Origin: Rutidosis leptorrhynchoides | Taxonomy: Eukaryota > Streptophyta > Magnoliopsida > Asterales > Asteraceae | DNA: 64,000 nt | Direction of reading: 5' to 3' | NCBI RefSeq assembly: GCF_046630445.1 | Contig: NC_092341.1 | Span: 7,566,001-7,630,000, forward strand | Part shown: positions 24,309-37,309 of the stretch, one piece after another | How positions within the stretch are numbered: position 1 is the stretch's first letter | Layout of the letters: every line of letters starts with the position of its first letter | Notes under the pieces: generated by a model | Seen by the model: the letters and a program-made list of their open reading frames with translations, nothing else | The model's database searches: none | Told to the model about the DNA's origin: nothing | Made by a program: the position numbers and the translations under genes

Positions 24309-25019
24309 TGTAGTGACCCGAACTTTTCCATGTTTATATATATTAATTGAGATTGATATTTACATGATTAAATGTTTCCAACATGTTAAGCAATCAAACT
24401 TGTTAAGACTTGATTAATTGAAATATGTTTCATATAGACAATTGACCACCCAAGTTGACCGGTGATTCACGAACGTTAAAACTTGTAAAAACTATATGAT
24501 GACATATATATGGATATATATATATAGTTAACATGATACTATAATAAGTAAACATATCATTAAGTATATTAACAATGAACTACATATGTAAAAACAAGAC
24601 TACTAACTTAATGATTTTTAAACGAGACATATATGTTACGATTATCGTTGTAAAGACATTTAATGATATTCATACATGATAATATCATGATAATATAATA
24701 ATTTAAAATCTCATTTGATATTATAAACATTGGGTTAACAACATTTAACAAGATCGTTAACCTAAAGGTTTCAAAACAACACTTACATGTAACGACTAAC
24801 GATGACTTAACGACTCAGTTAAAATGTATATACATGTAGTGTTTTAATATGTATTCATACACTTTTGAAAGACTTCAAGACACTTATCAAAATACTTCTA
24901 CTTAACAAAAATGCTTACAATTACATCCTCGTTCAGTTTCATCAACAATTCTACTCGTATGCACCCGTATTCGTACTCGTACAATACACAGTTTTTAGAT
25001 GTATGTACTATTGGTATAT

Positions 25020-27897
25020 TGAGACGACCCGACCCAATCCATAGGGATGAATACAATAACATATGATAACATTGCGAGGTACATGACCTCTATATGATAC
25101 ATTTTACAAACGTTGCATTTATTCTTAAAAGGCAAACTATCATTACATCAATATTTGACATTTTCGTCTAACATTTCATAATATCCAAATGACCTAATCT
25201 GTCATTTACTTATTAATATTCTCTATTGAACTCCAATGACTCGAATGCAACGTCTTTGTATCATGGCTTAAAAGGTCCCAAGTAGTATCCTTAACATGAG
25301 CTAATGCACAGCGGAAGACTTAATTCATACCTGAGAATAACATGCTTTAAAACGTCAACATAAAGTTGGTGAGATATATAGGTTTGATGCTAGCAGCGTT
25401 ATAACAATGGAACACAAGATTTCATATATAAACATTTTAATAAAAATATTCTAAGTGGTTGAGCACTTGGTAACCATACTTAACATTTAATCACGTCGCA
25501 TATTCCCTTTATTATGAAATCTTACTACACCGTACCAAGTGTAGTCACGAAACGAAGTACTGTGCAACCGTTGAATACTGGTCGTCCAGTCCGGTTGGGG
25601 TTGTCAGGCCCGATAGATCTATCAACAGGATTCGCGTTTACAATACCGCTGTAAATAACAGTTACCAAGCTACAGGGAAGTATGCCAGTGGTACAACTCA
25701 ACGTAGAATATATTTTTCAGTTACTTGTGTCCATAACGTAAAACATAAAATACATGTATTCTCATCCCGAAATATTTAGAGTTTAAAAGTGGGACTATAT
25801 ACTCACTTTTGTCTTGAAGATATGTAATTTCGACTTGGTCTCCGATTGATATCACGAACCTATCCATATATAATATATCAATACTTTTTCTTTTTAAAAC
25901 AATCGTCACATATATATATACTTATAATACTTTTAATACTTTTAATAATTCCTTAGTCCGTAGTTAGCAGTCCGATGTTAGTAATTCAATTTTAATGGTT
26001 CATTTTTAGGTGTTTAATAAACCCCCAATGAAATCAATAAAACCCCCATCGTATATGTATTGGTCGAGATTAATCTTGACCCACGGTACCGGTGTTGTCA
26101 AATGACGTGTTGCGTACATAAAGTACCGGTGTTGTCAAATGACGTGTTGCGTACAATCATGGGATCTTATGATTAATCTTCTCGTATTGTTTACGGGTGA
26201 TCCTGAACCATATAAAATTAAATTATGAGTACATATATATAAAATATCATGTTATTTTAGAAAGATGTGATTTATTTAATTTTTCTCCAATTATTTTCGT
26301 GGCTAAACTAGTCTTGGATATCCGATTTTGTTTTGGTCATAGTTTCTTCGTTACAACTCCGTTTTCGTTGGTTCAACTTGCCACTTCCTTGGTTCGAGTC
26401 CCTCTTTAAGAATATGAAATGTAAATACCTTAGTTTGTATTCGAAATCACAGGTCAAAGGTCAAACTTTGGTGAAACTTATGAAGTTAATCATTTTCCAT
26501 TATGTAAACAACCTTAAATGATTATTTTTCTAAAAATACTTATACTTTGAATTAAATCATGAAATTTTTATGTATTAACATATTCATAAGAAATATCATT
26601 TTTCCAGAAAATAAACCTCCAATTCAAGGTTCAAAATAGTTTTTAATTATCCAACCCAAAACAGCCCCCGGTTGCACTCCGACGTCGTAAAAACAGTTTT
26701 TAAGGTGTTCTTTGAAAAACCAAGTTATACCTTGTTAAATTAGCATATATTTATGTTATATTACAGGTCTTGAAGTATTTTAAAAGTTAAGTTAGAAGGA
26801 TCTATTTAGTTTGCAAACAAGTTTGAAAACATTCAAACTATGTTCTTGTTGTTAAAATTTTATACCACAAAATAAGATAGCTATATATATATGAATCGAA
26901 TAAGGTTATGAACAAAGTTACTACCTCAAGTTACTTGGACAAGATTGCTGTAAAAGAGGAGTGAAAACCTAGAACTAAAAGGGTGATGAAATTGGATGAA
27001 AGATTGGAAGTAAACTTGTATAGTTGGAAGAATTTTTGAAGTGTTCTTGAAAGGATTTTCTTATGATGTTTAAATGTTGTTTTTGAAGCTAGTTCATGAT
27101 GAAAATTTGCTGGAGTGTTTAAGGGATTTTTTTCTTTCTTAAAAGAGTGTGTTTTAGTTAAAGGAAATGTGTAGTAAAATGAAAATGGAATGGAGTATAA
27201 ATGGTGGTGTAAAAGGTGTATAAGTTTGTAATTTTGTGAAAAAATCTTTTAATCATGTGAAATTGTCATACTAGATAACAAAAGTAGTTACCTTATACAT
27301 AAGGCATGAACAAGGGCTGGTTGGTGGTGATTTGATGTGTATATACCAATAGTAAATACGTATAGAAGCTAGGTATGATACGAGTACATATACTCTAGAT
27401 ATACGTATAGAAATCTTGTGAAAAATGGAATGAGAATTCAAATATAGCTATCTTTTGTGAATATACTTATATTTTTTTATGTATTTAAGTCCTTAAAAGT
27501 GATTAAATACATTACATATACGATATATGTATAAACATTATATGTTATAAGTATTTATGTCAAATAACGTTACGTATGGTTATCGTTTTGAAAACTTAAG
27601 TTAGTAGTTTCAAAATATACTTATAACTTATTGTTATTAATACAAAATGAGATATTAAAACATCCATAAATCATGTTAAATATGTATATATACCTATATA
27701 TACACAAACGTATAATTATCATATGTTATATAGTTCGTGATATCATCGGTCAAACTAGACGGTCAAACGTTGTGTAAAACTCTTTTCAAAAACATAAGTC
27801 TCAACAATTTGGATTGCTTATCATGTTGGTAAGGTTTAATTTATGTAAATATTAATCTTATAAGTGTAAAACGATCGGAAAAATCCGGGTCGTTACA
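25020..27897 (-). mobile_element. Solo LTR G (Tekay-like), TSD TATAT
   Basis: On the minus strand it starts TGTAACGACCC (at 27897) and ends CGTCTCA (25020). The 5-bp repeat TATAT flanks it at 25015-25019 and 27898-27902. It has no internal region, primer site or ORF. Flanking C LTR sequence is continuous once G and one TATAT are removed. Formed by recombination between two LTRs of an earlier full element. Confidence 0.9.
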
Positions 27898-28090
27898 TAT
27901 ATACACTCCAATGATCAGCTCTTAGCAGCCCATGTGAGTCACCTAATACATGTGGGATCCATCATTTGGCAACTAGCATGAAATATCTCATAAATTACAA
28001 AAATATGAGTAATCATTCATGACTTATTTACATGAAAATAAAATTACATATCCTTTATATCTAATCCATACACCAACGACCAAAAACACC

Positions 28091-28097
28091 TATAAAC
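28091..28097 (+). promoter_or_regulatory. TATA-like box in LTR of element C
   Basis: TATAAAC followed by a CT-rich stretch with TTCATTCTTC, as expected at the start of R in an LTR. Probable start of the element transcript; no experimental support here. Confidence 0.5.
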
Positions 28098-30424
28098 ACT
28101 TTCATTCTTCAATTTTCTTCATCTAATTGATCTCTCTCAAGTTCTATCTTCAAGTTCTAAGTGTTCTTCATATATTCTACAAGTTCTAGTTACATAAAAT
28201 CAAGAATATTTTCAAGTTTGCTAGCTCACTTCCAATCTTGTAAGGTGATCATCCAACCTCAAGAAATCTTTGTTTCTTACAGTAGGTTATCATTCTAATA
28301 CAAGGTAATAATCATATTCAAACTTTGGTTCAATTTCTATAACTATAACAATCTTATTTCAAGTGATGATCTTACTTGAACTTGTTTTCGTGTCATGATT
28401 CTGCTTCAAGAACTTCGAGCCATCCAAGGATCCGTTGAAGCTAGATCTATTTTTTTCTTTTCCAGTAGGTTTATCCAAGGAACTTAAGGTAGTAATGATG
28501 TTCATAACATCATTCAATTCATACATATAAAGCTATCTTATTCGAAGGTTTAAACTTGTAATCACTAGAACATAGTTTAGTTAATTCTAAACTTGTTCGC
28601 AAATAAAAGTTAATCCTTCTAACTTGACTTTTAAAATCAACTAAACACATGTTCTATATCTATATGATATGCTAACTTAATGATTTAAAACCTGGAAACA
28701 AGAAAAACACCGTAAAACCGGATTTACGCCGTCGTAGTAACACCGCGGGCTATTTTGGGTTAGTTAATTAAAAACTATGATAAACTTTGATTTAAAAGTT
28801 GTTATTATGGGAAAATGATTTTTATTATGAACATGAAACTATATCCAAAAATTATGGTTAAACTCAAAGTGGAAGTATGTTTTCTAAAATGGTCATCTAG
28901 ACGTCGTTCTTTCGACTGAAATGACTACCTTTACAAAAATGACTTGTAACTTATTTTTCCGACTATAAACCTATACTTTTTCTATTTAGATTCATAAAAT
29001 AGAGTTCAATATGAAACCATAGCAATTTGATTCACTCAAAACGGATTTAAAATGAAGAAGTTATGGGTAAAACAAGATTGGATAATTTTTCTCATTTTAG
29101 CTACGTGAAAATTGGTAACAAATCTATTCCAACCATAAATTAATCAACTTGTATTGTATATTATGTAATCTTGAGATACCATAGACACGTATACAATGTT
29201 TCGACCTATCATGTCGACACATCTATATATATTTCAGAACAACCATAGACACTCTATATGTGAATGCTGGAGTTAGCTATACAGGGTTGAGGTTGATTCC
29301 AAAATATATATAGTTTGAGTTGTGATCAATACTGAGATACGTATACACTGGGTCATGGATTGATTCAAGATAATATTTATCGATTTATTTCTGTACATCT
29401 AACTGTGGACAACTAATTGTAGGTTACTAACGAGGACAGCTGACTTAATAAACTTAAAACATCAAAATATATTAAAAGTGTTGTAAATATATTTTGAACA
29501 TACTTTGATATATATGTATATATTGTTATAGGTTCGTGAATCAACCAGTGGCCAAGTCTTACTTCTCAACGAAGTAAAAATCTGTGAAAGTGAGTTATAG
29601 TCCCACTTTTAAAATCTAATATTTTTGGGATGAGAATACATGCAGGTTTTATAAATGATTTACAAAATAGACACAAGTACGTGAAACTACATTCTATGGT
29701 TGAATTATCAAAATCGAATATGCCCCTTTTTATTAAGTCTGGTAATCTAAGAATTAGGGAACAGACACCCTAATTGACGCGAATCCTAAAGATAGATCTA
29801 TTGGGCCTAACAAACCCCATCCAAAGTACCGGATGCTTTAGTACTTCGAAATTTATATCATATCCGAAGGGTGTCCCGGAATGATGGGGATATTCTTATA
29901 TATGCATCTTGTTAATGTCGGTTACCAGGTGTTCACCATATGAATGATTTTTATCTCTATGTATGGGATGTGTATTGAAATATGAAATCTTGTGGTCTAT
30001 TATTATGATTTGATATATATAGGTTAAACCTATAACTCACCAACATTTTTGTTGACGTTTTAAGCATGTTTATTCTCAGGTGATTATTAAGAGCTTCCGC
30101 TGTCGCATACTTAAATAAGGACGAGATTTGGAGTCCATGCTTGTATGATATTGTGTAAAAACTGCATTCAAGAAACTTATTTTGTTGTAACATATTTGTA
30201 TTGTAAACCATTATGTAATGGTCGTGTGTAAACAGGATATTTTAGATTATCATTATTTGATAATCTACGTAAAGCTTTTTAAACCTTTATTGATGAAATA
30301 AAGGTTATGGTTTGTTTTAAAATGAATGCAGTCTTTGAAAAACATCTCATATAGAGGTCAAAACCTCGCAACGAAATCAATTAATATGGTACGTTTTTAA
30401 TCAATAAGAACGGGACATTTCAGT

Positions 30425-30442
30425 TGGTATCCGAGCGTTGGT
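30425..30442 (+). promoter_or_regulatory. Primer binding site of element C (initiator-Met type)
   Basis: TGGTATCCGAGCG starts two bases after the LTR end. Compared with the site in element D (TGGTATCAGAGC) there is one change, A to C, which would weaken priming. Confidence 0.85.
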
Positions 30443-30631
30443 CTTAGAGAACCAGAATTTTGCATTAGTGTGTCTTATCGAGTTTATTAGGATGCATTAG
30501 TGAGTCTGGACTTCGACCGTGTTTACTTGAAAAATGATTGCTTAACAAATTTTGTTGGAAACTATATATTTTTAACATGTGAATATTATGTGATATATTA
30601 ATCTCTTAACGCGTTTGATATTATGTGATAG

Positions 30632-31219
30632 ATGTCTACCTCTAGAACAAGTCCCATTGACTCACCTAATAATAATGAAGTCAAATGTAAATTGAAATGA
30701 TTCGTGGACTGATTCACAAGTTCCCGAAGAGGAACCGGAAGAAGAATCGGAACCGGAAGAAGAATCGGAACCGGAAGAAGAATCGGAACCGGATGAAGAA
30801 ATAGAACCGGTGGGGGAAATAATAAAACGGTTAAGTAAAAGAAAATCCTCAACCAACCGACCAAGGTTAATTATGGTCAATGGTGTTTCCGCCAAGGAAG
30901 CAAAATATTGGGAGGATTACCAATTCTCCGATGAATCGGATTCCGACGAGAATTCCGATGATGTTATAGAAATTACCCCGATAATAAGGGAAAGGGCATA
31001 AAAATAGAGAAATCTAATTTCAACCCCGATGAACTTTATATGTATCGTCAACCCCTGAAGTCCTTAAGTTGTAACAATGACCCGGGAACCTCTATACCAC
31101 CAGGTTTTTCTAAACCAATGTGGAAAACGACGGCTCGTATTAGGGGAACATCATATATCCCTAGAAACTTGGCAAAACGAATCAAAACCGAAGAAGAAAT
31201 GAAAAGCGAGTCGGAATAA
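30632..31219 (+). pseudogene. Acidic repeat ORF in the leader of element C, frameshifted
   Basis: Starts with ATG at 30632. The frame changes near 30690 and again near 30985, so it is broken. The middle carries tandem EEESEP-type repeats (about 30730-30800), followed by a basic RLSKRKSSTNRP stretch and a second acidic stretch rich in D/E/S. The last part is basic and ends with TAA at 31217-31219. No catalytic or known domain is seen. It lies between the primer site and the F-box ORF, on the same strand. I cannot say whether it is an element gene or captured host sequence. Confidence 0.5.
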
Positions 31220-31357
31220 GATAGTTGTATTCGTGTGGTGTAATATATGTAATATAGTGTGCTTATGCTTTATGATATATGTAAAAATTGCTTGTATTAA
31301 TAAGTATTTTTTTTTATGAATCTAACTCTTGTCTATTTTACAGTATAAAAACACAAA

Positions 31358-31898
31358 ATGGATAGACAACCCAATATTTTAAGAGACCTACCCGGAGACA
31401 TGATTGATGAAATCTTGTCTAGAGTCGGTCAGAATTCTTCGGCACAACTATTTAAGGCGAGATCAGTTTGTAAGACATTCGAAGAACGTTCCAAGAATGC
31501 CTTGGTTTATAAAAGGCTTTCGTTCGAAAGATGGGGGATATCACATTGGGAAATCCATAAGTTACGATGTGTTTACTTTGACGCATATATTGCGGGGAAC
31601 CCAAATGCTATTTTACGCAATGGGTTAAGAAATTATTTTGACTCAATATATCCGAATATTGGACTTCGTGATTTAGAAAAAGCGGCTAACATGCAACATA
31701 AAGAAGCATGTTATGCTTACAGATTAGTAATGTTCGCTTCTCACCAAAGTGAGAACAAGAACATCGGGCTACAACTATTAAACAAAACGTTCTCACAAGT
31801 GACGGAGTCGGTAATTGGGGTAAGAAATGAGGTTTTTAGATTGTTACGGGACTGTTGGACATTACATAACCCTCGTCCCTTTGACGACGTTACAACAC
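31358..31898 (+). pseudogene. F-box protein gene, 5' part, interrupted by element B
   Basis: An ATG-started frame runs 180 codons into the insertion point. The F-box is near residues 8-45 (ILRDLPGDMIDEILSRVG). The next region resembles plant F-box proteins of the At2g35280 type, which combine an F-box with a Sel1-like stretch (GLRDLEKAANMQHKEACYAY). Such proteins recruit targets to SCF ubiquitin ligases. The frame continues into the LTR of B only by chance, to 31957. The last five bases, AACAC (31894-31898), are B's target duplication. The rest of the gene is at 60893-61035; removing B and one AACAC gives an open 227-codon frame. An intron-acceptor-like TCTATTTTACAG lies 15 bases before the ATG. 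The gene lies between primer site and gag of element C on the same strand, so it appears to be cargo of C. Confidence 0.88.
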
Positions 31899-33890
31899 TG
31901 ATGTTTATGCGAGGTGTATATAAAATAGCTTTAAATTTTACAAGGAAATACTATTAAATACGATACAATTTTACACAAGATATTTATTTATTTATAGAAT
32001 GGATATACTTAAACCTTGCTACAACACTTATAGGCAGTGTACCTAATCGTACAGTAGTATAGTTTTTAGTAAGTCCGGTTCGTTCCACAGGGAAAATCTT
32101 TAAACAAAGCTTAACGCTATATTAGTTTACTTTTATAAAAATACAAATATATATAAGTAATATTATTATTATAAAGGGGGATTTTTACCGTTTAATGACC
32201 GGTTTGTCGATTTTAAAACTTTAGTCGCAGTTAAAACCAAATGTAAAATAATAAATAAATACAAGACTTAATTTAAAGCGTAAAGTAAATAACGATAATG
32301 AAATTGCGATTAATAAAAATGCGATAAAATAAACTTGCGATAATTAAAAAGTACGATAATTAAAAGTGCAATTAAATACAATAACAATAAAAATGCGATA
32401 ATTAGAAGTGCAATTAAATATAAAATAAAGGAAATTAAATATGAAATAAAAGAATTATGCTTATTTAAACTTCCGTAATCATGATGTTTGACGTGTTGAT
32501 TTTAGTTTTATGCCCATGGGTTAATTGTCCTTTGTCCTGGATTATTTAATATGTCCGTCTGGTTTTTGTCCATAACAGTCCATCAGTCATAAATATAAAG
32601 TGCGAGTATCCTCGTCAAATTATCCTTACACCCGAAGTTAAATATTCCAACTAATTGGGGACTTAAAATGTAACAAGATTTTAATACTTTGTTTAATAAT
32701 TACACCAGGATGTCGACTGAGTGTAACCCAAGGTTTTAATATTTTGTTATCAATTATGTCAAGTGTCCTTTTACATAATTTCACCCCTATTTTAATTATT
32801 CTAGTGGCTATTAATCCATTCCCGTGTCCGGTTAAATGAACAATTATTCGTACATATAAATACCCCGCCCATCGTGTCCGATCGAGTGTATATGGTAATT
32901 TATAGGGATGCCCAATTATAAATCTTTATATTAACATTAACAAACTATCATTTAGTTAAACAAATATAAAGCCCATTAATAGCCCATAGTCTAATTTCCA
33001 CAAGTGTCGTTCTTTTGTCCAAACCCCAATTATGGTACAAAGCCCAATTACCCAATTTTAGTAATTAGCCCAACATCATGATTACTTCGGATTAAATAAG
33101 CATAATAATAACTTAGCTACGAGACATTAAATTAAAAAGGTTGAACATAACTTACAATGATTAAAAATAGCGTAGCGTTACACGGACAGAATTTTGACTT
33201 ACACCCTTACAACATTCGCTAACATACCCTTATTATTAGGATTAAATTAAAATTAAAATTAAAATATAAATTATATATATATATTTACGTATATATTGAG
33301 AGAGAGATAGATTAGGGATTGTGAAAAATGATCAGAATTCGGTTGGCTTTATAGGAAATTGAGTTCAGGGATACTCCGCGACTCGCGGCAATTTTTGCCT
33401 TCAAACTCCGCGAGTCGCGGAGTTTGAAAATACAGCTCAAAAACTTTGGAGTCTTTCTTGCCGACGGATTTTTATTATTTATATAATATATAAATAATTA
33501 TAAGAATTATTTAAATATTATATTATATTTATGTGCATAGTTGACTTATAATTTTTAGTCCGTTGCGTCGAGCGTTGAGAGTTGACTCTGGTCCCGGTTC
33601 CGGATTTTCGAACGTCCTTGCGTACAATTTAATATCTTGTACTTTGCGTTTTGAATCTTGTACTCTTGTAATTTCGAGACGTTTCTTATCAATAATTGGA
33701 ACCTCTTTGATTGTATTTTGTACTTTTGAGCTTTTTGGTCGTTTGCGTCTTCAATTCGTCGAATCTGTCTTTTGTCTTCACCTTTTATTATTTAAACGAA
33801 TATCACTTTTAAATAGAACAATTGCAACTAAAAGCTTGTCTTTCTTGAGGAATAATGCTATGAAATATATGTTCGTTTTTAGCATTATCA
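31899..33890 (-). repeat. 3' LTR of element B
   Basis: 1992 bp, reading TG...CA on the minus strand. Near-identical to 58889-60887. Contains the palindrome pair at 33374-33422. Confidence 0.95.
33374..33422. repeat. Paired GC-rich palindrome, 3' LTR copy, element B
   Basis: CTCCGCGACTCGCGG (33374-33388) and CTCCGCGAGTCGCGGAG (33406-33422). Confidence 0.85.
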
Positions 33891-35962
33891 AATATTTCCA
33901 CACTTAAGCGTTGCTTGTCCTCAAGCAATATCATCTTGAAATACTAGAATCACTTCTTTATTCTTCACACTTTGTACATCAGTGATTTCTATACGGCGGT
34001 ATAAACAATGGTAGTAACGATATGGTTTACAGTCCCACATGACTATAAAAATTTAGATCCATTAAGGAAATTGGATCTTTATGAAAACATTTGATCTTTT
34101 GAAAATTAAATCTAGTTTTTACCCTAGATAAGTTTTTCGGAATAACCCTTCACCGGTGTTTGCAAAATATTTTTGTGGGTTTGGTGGGTTTCAGATTTGA
34201 AAATTTTAGCTCAAAACTTGCGGTTTTGTGTCACCCACTTGCTAACCTTGTATTTGGAAAGCAACACGTCCAGTTTACTTGTCCCGTATATTACCTTTCG
34301 GTAAACTACCGTCTGGTTGTAAAGGAAAGCGTTGAACAAGCAACTGTTAAGGCAATGTCCCCTGACATGCTTTTAATTATGGTCTATAACGTGTCGGACG
34401 CAATTACTATCCTTGGTAGGAGCAATAGTAAAGCTCACCCTTATGATTTTTCGGTCTGGCACAAGGTCCTGTCTTTGACCACTATGTAACCACCGTTCTT
34501 ACGGTTGACACCCGATTTAGTTCAGGTGACCTAATGAATTCCAGGTGAATTTCTAGGATTTTACGTTCAATGGTAATGAACGCATTGAAAATGGGTTTTC
34601 AGAAAACAAATCGGTTTATAATTTGATCAAAATATTTTCTCGTTCAAGCTCGAGTTTAGATATCATTGAATTCCATGAGTTTGTAATTCTCAATCTTTAA
34701 GGTCAATCTCAAGGATTGAGTAATATCAGGCTTAAAAGCTGATTTTTGATCTTTTAAGGAGATTATCCTTTCTGGGGATCTGATTCATTAGTCTTATCCA
34801 GCTAATTTGCATGGTGCCCCCCATTTTACGAGATAAATCCTTCTCATGGTTAGGATAAATCTGACCACTTGGCGACCCTGTTTAATGCTGAGGTTCGTGG
34901 ATTTTCTGCTGATTTTAGTGATGACTTTTCTAGATTTTTCGTCAACCTACAGCTGGTCTGGACGACAACTTCTTGACCTAAATTAAGAAGCGCGTGTCTT
35001 TTTCGGAAGACTTTACTTCCTTTTAATGATGGAATTGATTCATCGTGTAGATCCATCTCTTCTTTTCTTTCATCGGGTAAAACAGTTTAGTTTAGTCCAA
35101 AGCAAAAGTATTTTCAGTTATTTGTTACAGATATATGTGACATATGTTTAAGATAACTTGGTAAATTTTCCCACACTTGGCTTTTATTTTCCTTTTTATC
35201 GTCCTCTATTCCATTTTAAATGAATTTTAACATTTTGGTTTGTTTCTCAATTTATGTCCTTTCTAAGGTAACAATAATTTCGGTGTTAAAACCTAGTTTT
35301 ATCGTTCACAAATATGTATAAACATGATTTTGAGTTCATTTAATTGAAAATTTTGAAAAATTTTACTAGAATTGGGTAGTCAGTATATAAGACTAGGGCT
35401 ATTCTTTATTATCAGAGAGCACTAGATTCTAATACAACTACTACTTTACTAGTATTTCTAATGGTAACCAAGTGTATAAAGTAAAAATTTTAAAATCCGA
35501 AAGAATTTAATCCCTTCCCACACTTAAGATCTTGCAATGCCCTCATTTGCAAGAAATCAGTAACAATTTAAATTATTGAGGGTGATTTGTGTGAAAATGA
35601 TTAAATTTTACCAAAGTTTCCAAACATATTGGCGTTTGTTTGCTGAATGATAAATGGTGCACATCATTTGTTCATTCCGTCTTGTTGTTATTTCACATAT
35701 ATTTTGCATCTTGTCGTCAAAATTAGTTGCTTTTGCTGAACTTAATGCCAGTCTTTGAAAATGCGTTGTTTTACCCTGTTGTGTACATAAGATAAACTGC
35801 AAACATATATACATATTTTTGAAGTTTGGTATATTACCCCACATTCAAAAATTATTAAAATCTAAGAATAAAAGTTAGAAAATTATAAAAACTATTACAA
35901 TATTAACATAAGTATTAAACGTATCAACATTACAAATTACAAAATAAATAAAACTAAGTAGA
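33891..35962 (-). other. 3' non-coding region of element B with polypurine tract and hairpin
   Basis: No ATG-started element gene is seen on the minus strand. Next to the LTR is a purine-rich CTTAAGTGTGGAAA (33894-33907), the likely plus-strand primer. Beside it is a perfect 7-bp hairpin, TTGCTTG-4-CAAGCAA (33911-33928). Further copies of the AAGTGTGGGAA motif are at 35167-35178 and 35512-35527. Confidence 0.65.
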
Positions 35963-37309
35963 CTAGGGATGATACTGATACCAATAGGGGTTCCATGTAT
36001 AACCATAGGTGCTATAGAATGCTTCGGCTGGGTTATATGTAGGATATGGTGGTTGCATCTCTATAGACCAGGGAGGGAATATGGGTTTTGGAGTAGGAAT
36101 ATAGTTTCTACCTATATGTTGGCAATGAGCTATGATTTGGTTTTGATGAACTTGCCAATCTTCAAATGCTCTCTGTCTAGCATTTTCGTACTCCTGTGAA
36201 GCTATAAACCTTTGCATTTCTTGCATTTCATTTCCCCCTCCTACATTACCTTGCTGTTGGTTTCTCTCAACCTGTGGATGTCTACCATGGTATTGTACTG
36301 CGGCGTTATTTCGCCTCTTCAAAACTTTCGCACCATGGTATACATTTAAACCTATTGTATCGCGGGGTTCTGGTTCTTCGACTAATAATCCCCCCCGACT
36401 TATATCCACACCGAGATATTCAGCAATCAAAGTAATAAAAATACCACCTCCTATTATGCTATGCGGTCTCATCCCCCTAACCATAGCTGATAAATAATAA
36501 CCCACACAATAAGGTATACTTACAGCGCTTTGTGGGTCTCGAATACACATATGGTAAAACAAATCCTGTTCATTTACCTTTTCCTTGTTCTTACCTCTTT
36601 GTGTAATCGAATTAGCTAAAAACCTATGAATCACTCTTAATTCAGCTCTATCTATATCCAAATAAGAGTAATTTCCCCCTTTGAATCGGTGATGGCTTGT
36701 CATTTGACTCCATACACCATGTGTATCAAAATTTTTATCTATCTTTCTACCATTTAGTATCAACCCTCTACAATCGGCAGATGCTTACTCCTCAGGCGTA
36801 TATATACGTAAAGCCTGAGCCATGTCTAGTAAAGACATGTGGCGCATCGAACCTCCTAACAAAAATCTAATAAAAGATCGATCGGTTAAACTAGCTACCC
36901 GATCGTTTAATTCTATACTACATAACAATTCTTCACACCATACTTTATATACAGGTCTACGCATGGTGAATAAACGTACCCAGTCGTTAAAAGTAGAATT
37001 ACCATACCTCTGTGCAAGTAATTCCCTAATTGGCCCGGCCAATTCTACAGCTTCTAATGGTCCCCATTCTATGACCCTAGGTACCTCAACAACTTTAGAA
37101 TGAAGAGTATGCAAACCCCTTTGGTATTTTGGATAATATATCCAAAGTCTGTCAAATCTCAGGTTCGGGTGCAAATCTTCCAAGTGCATATCAGAAAATG
37201 TCATGACTGGATGAGGTATATCTTGTTTGTAGTAGTTATCCACCTCCTGTTGTTCCGTATTCTCAGCAGGAGCATTACGAGCTTGGGATGAAGATTCACC
37301 CCTTTCAGT
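35963..37309 (-). pseudogene. Env-like / ATHILA ORF-1-like protein of element B, one in-frame stop
   Basis: The frame runs from the acceptor at 37310 for about 174 codons, meets TAA (36785-36787), and continues in the same frame for about 266 more codons to 35963. The N-terminal part includes LLGGSMRHMSLLDMAQALRI, which resembles the ATHILA ORF-1 family found downstream of pol in Athila elements. The C-terminal part is Q/N/P/Y-rich. No ATG occurs in the first 38 codons, and a TGA lies in frame just upstream of the acceptor, so the start must come from another exon. I see no convincing transmembrane helix, so calling it an envelope protein is by position only. Element A keeps only the first bases of this gene in the window. 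Confidence 0.75.

Larger units (their letters stand above)
24309..30422 (+). repeat. 5' LTR of element C, split by solo LTR G
   Basis: Starts TGTAGTGACCC at 24309 and ends CATTTCA at 30422, two bases before the primer site. Without G and one TSD copy it is about 3.2 kb, normal for Tekay. The part from 27903 has a TATA-like site and CT-rich downstream sequence. The segment 29184-29455 has a diverged match inside element D. Confidence 0.88.

Noticed and set aside
31358..31957. F-box ORF read as a complete 199-codon gene
   Set aside because: The last 20 codons are LTR sequence of element B; the real frame resumes at 60893.
34160..34489. Plus-strand frame of 109 codons in the 3' region of B
   Set aside because: It is antisense to the element, has no recognisable domain, and no second copy was available to test conservation.
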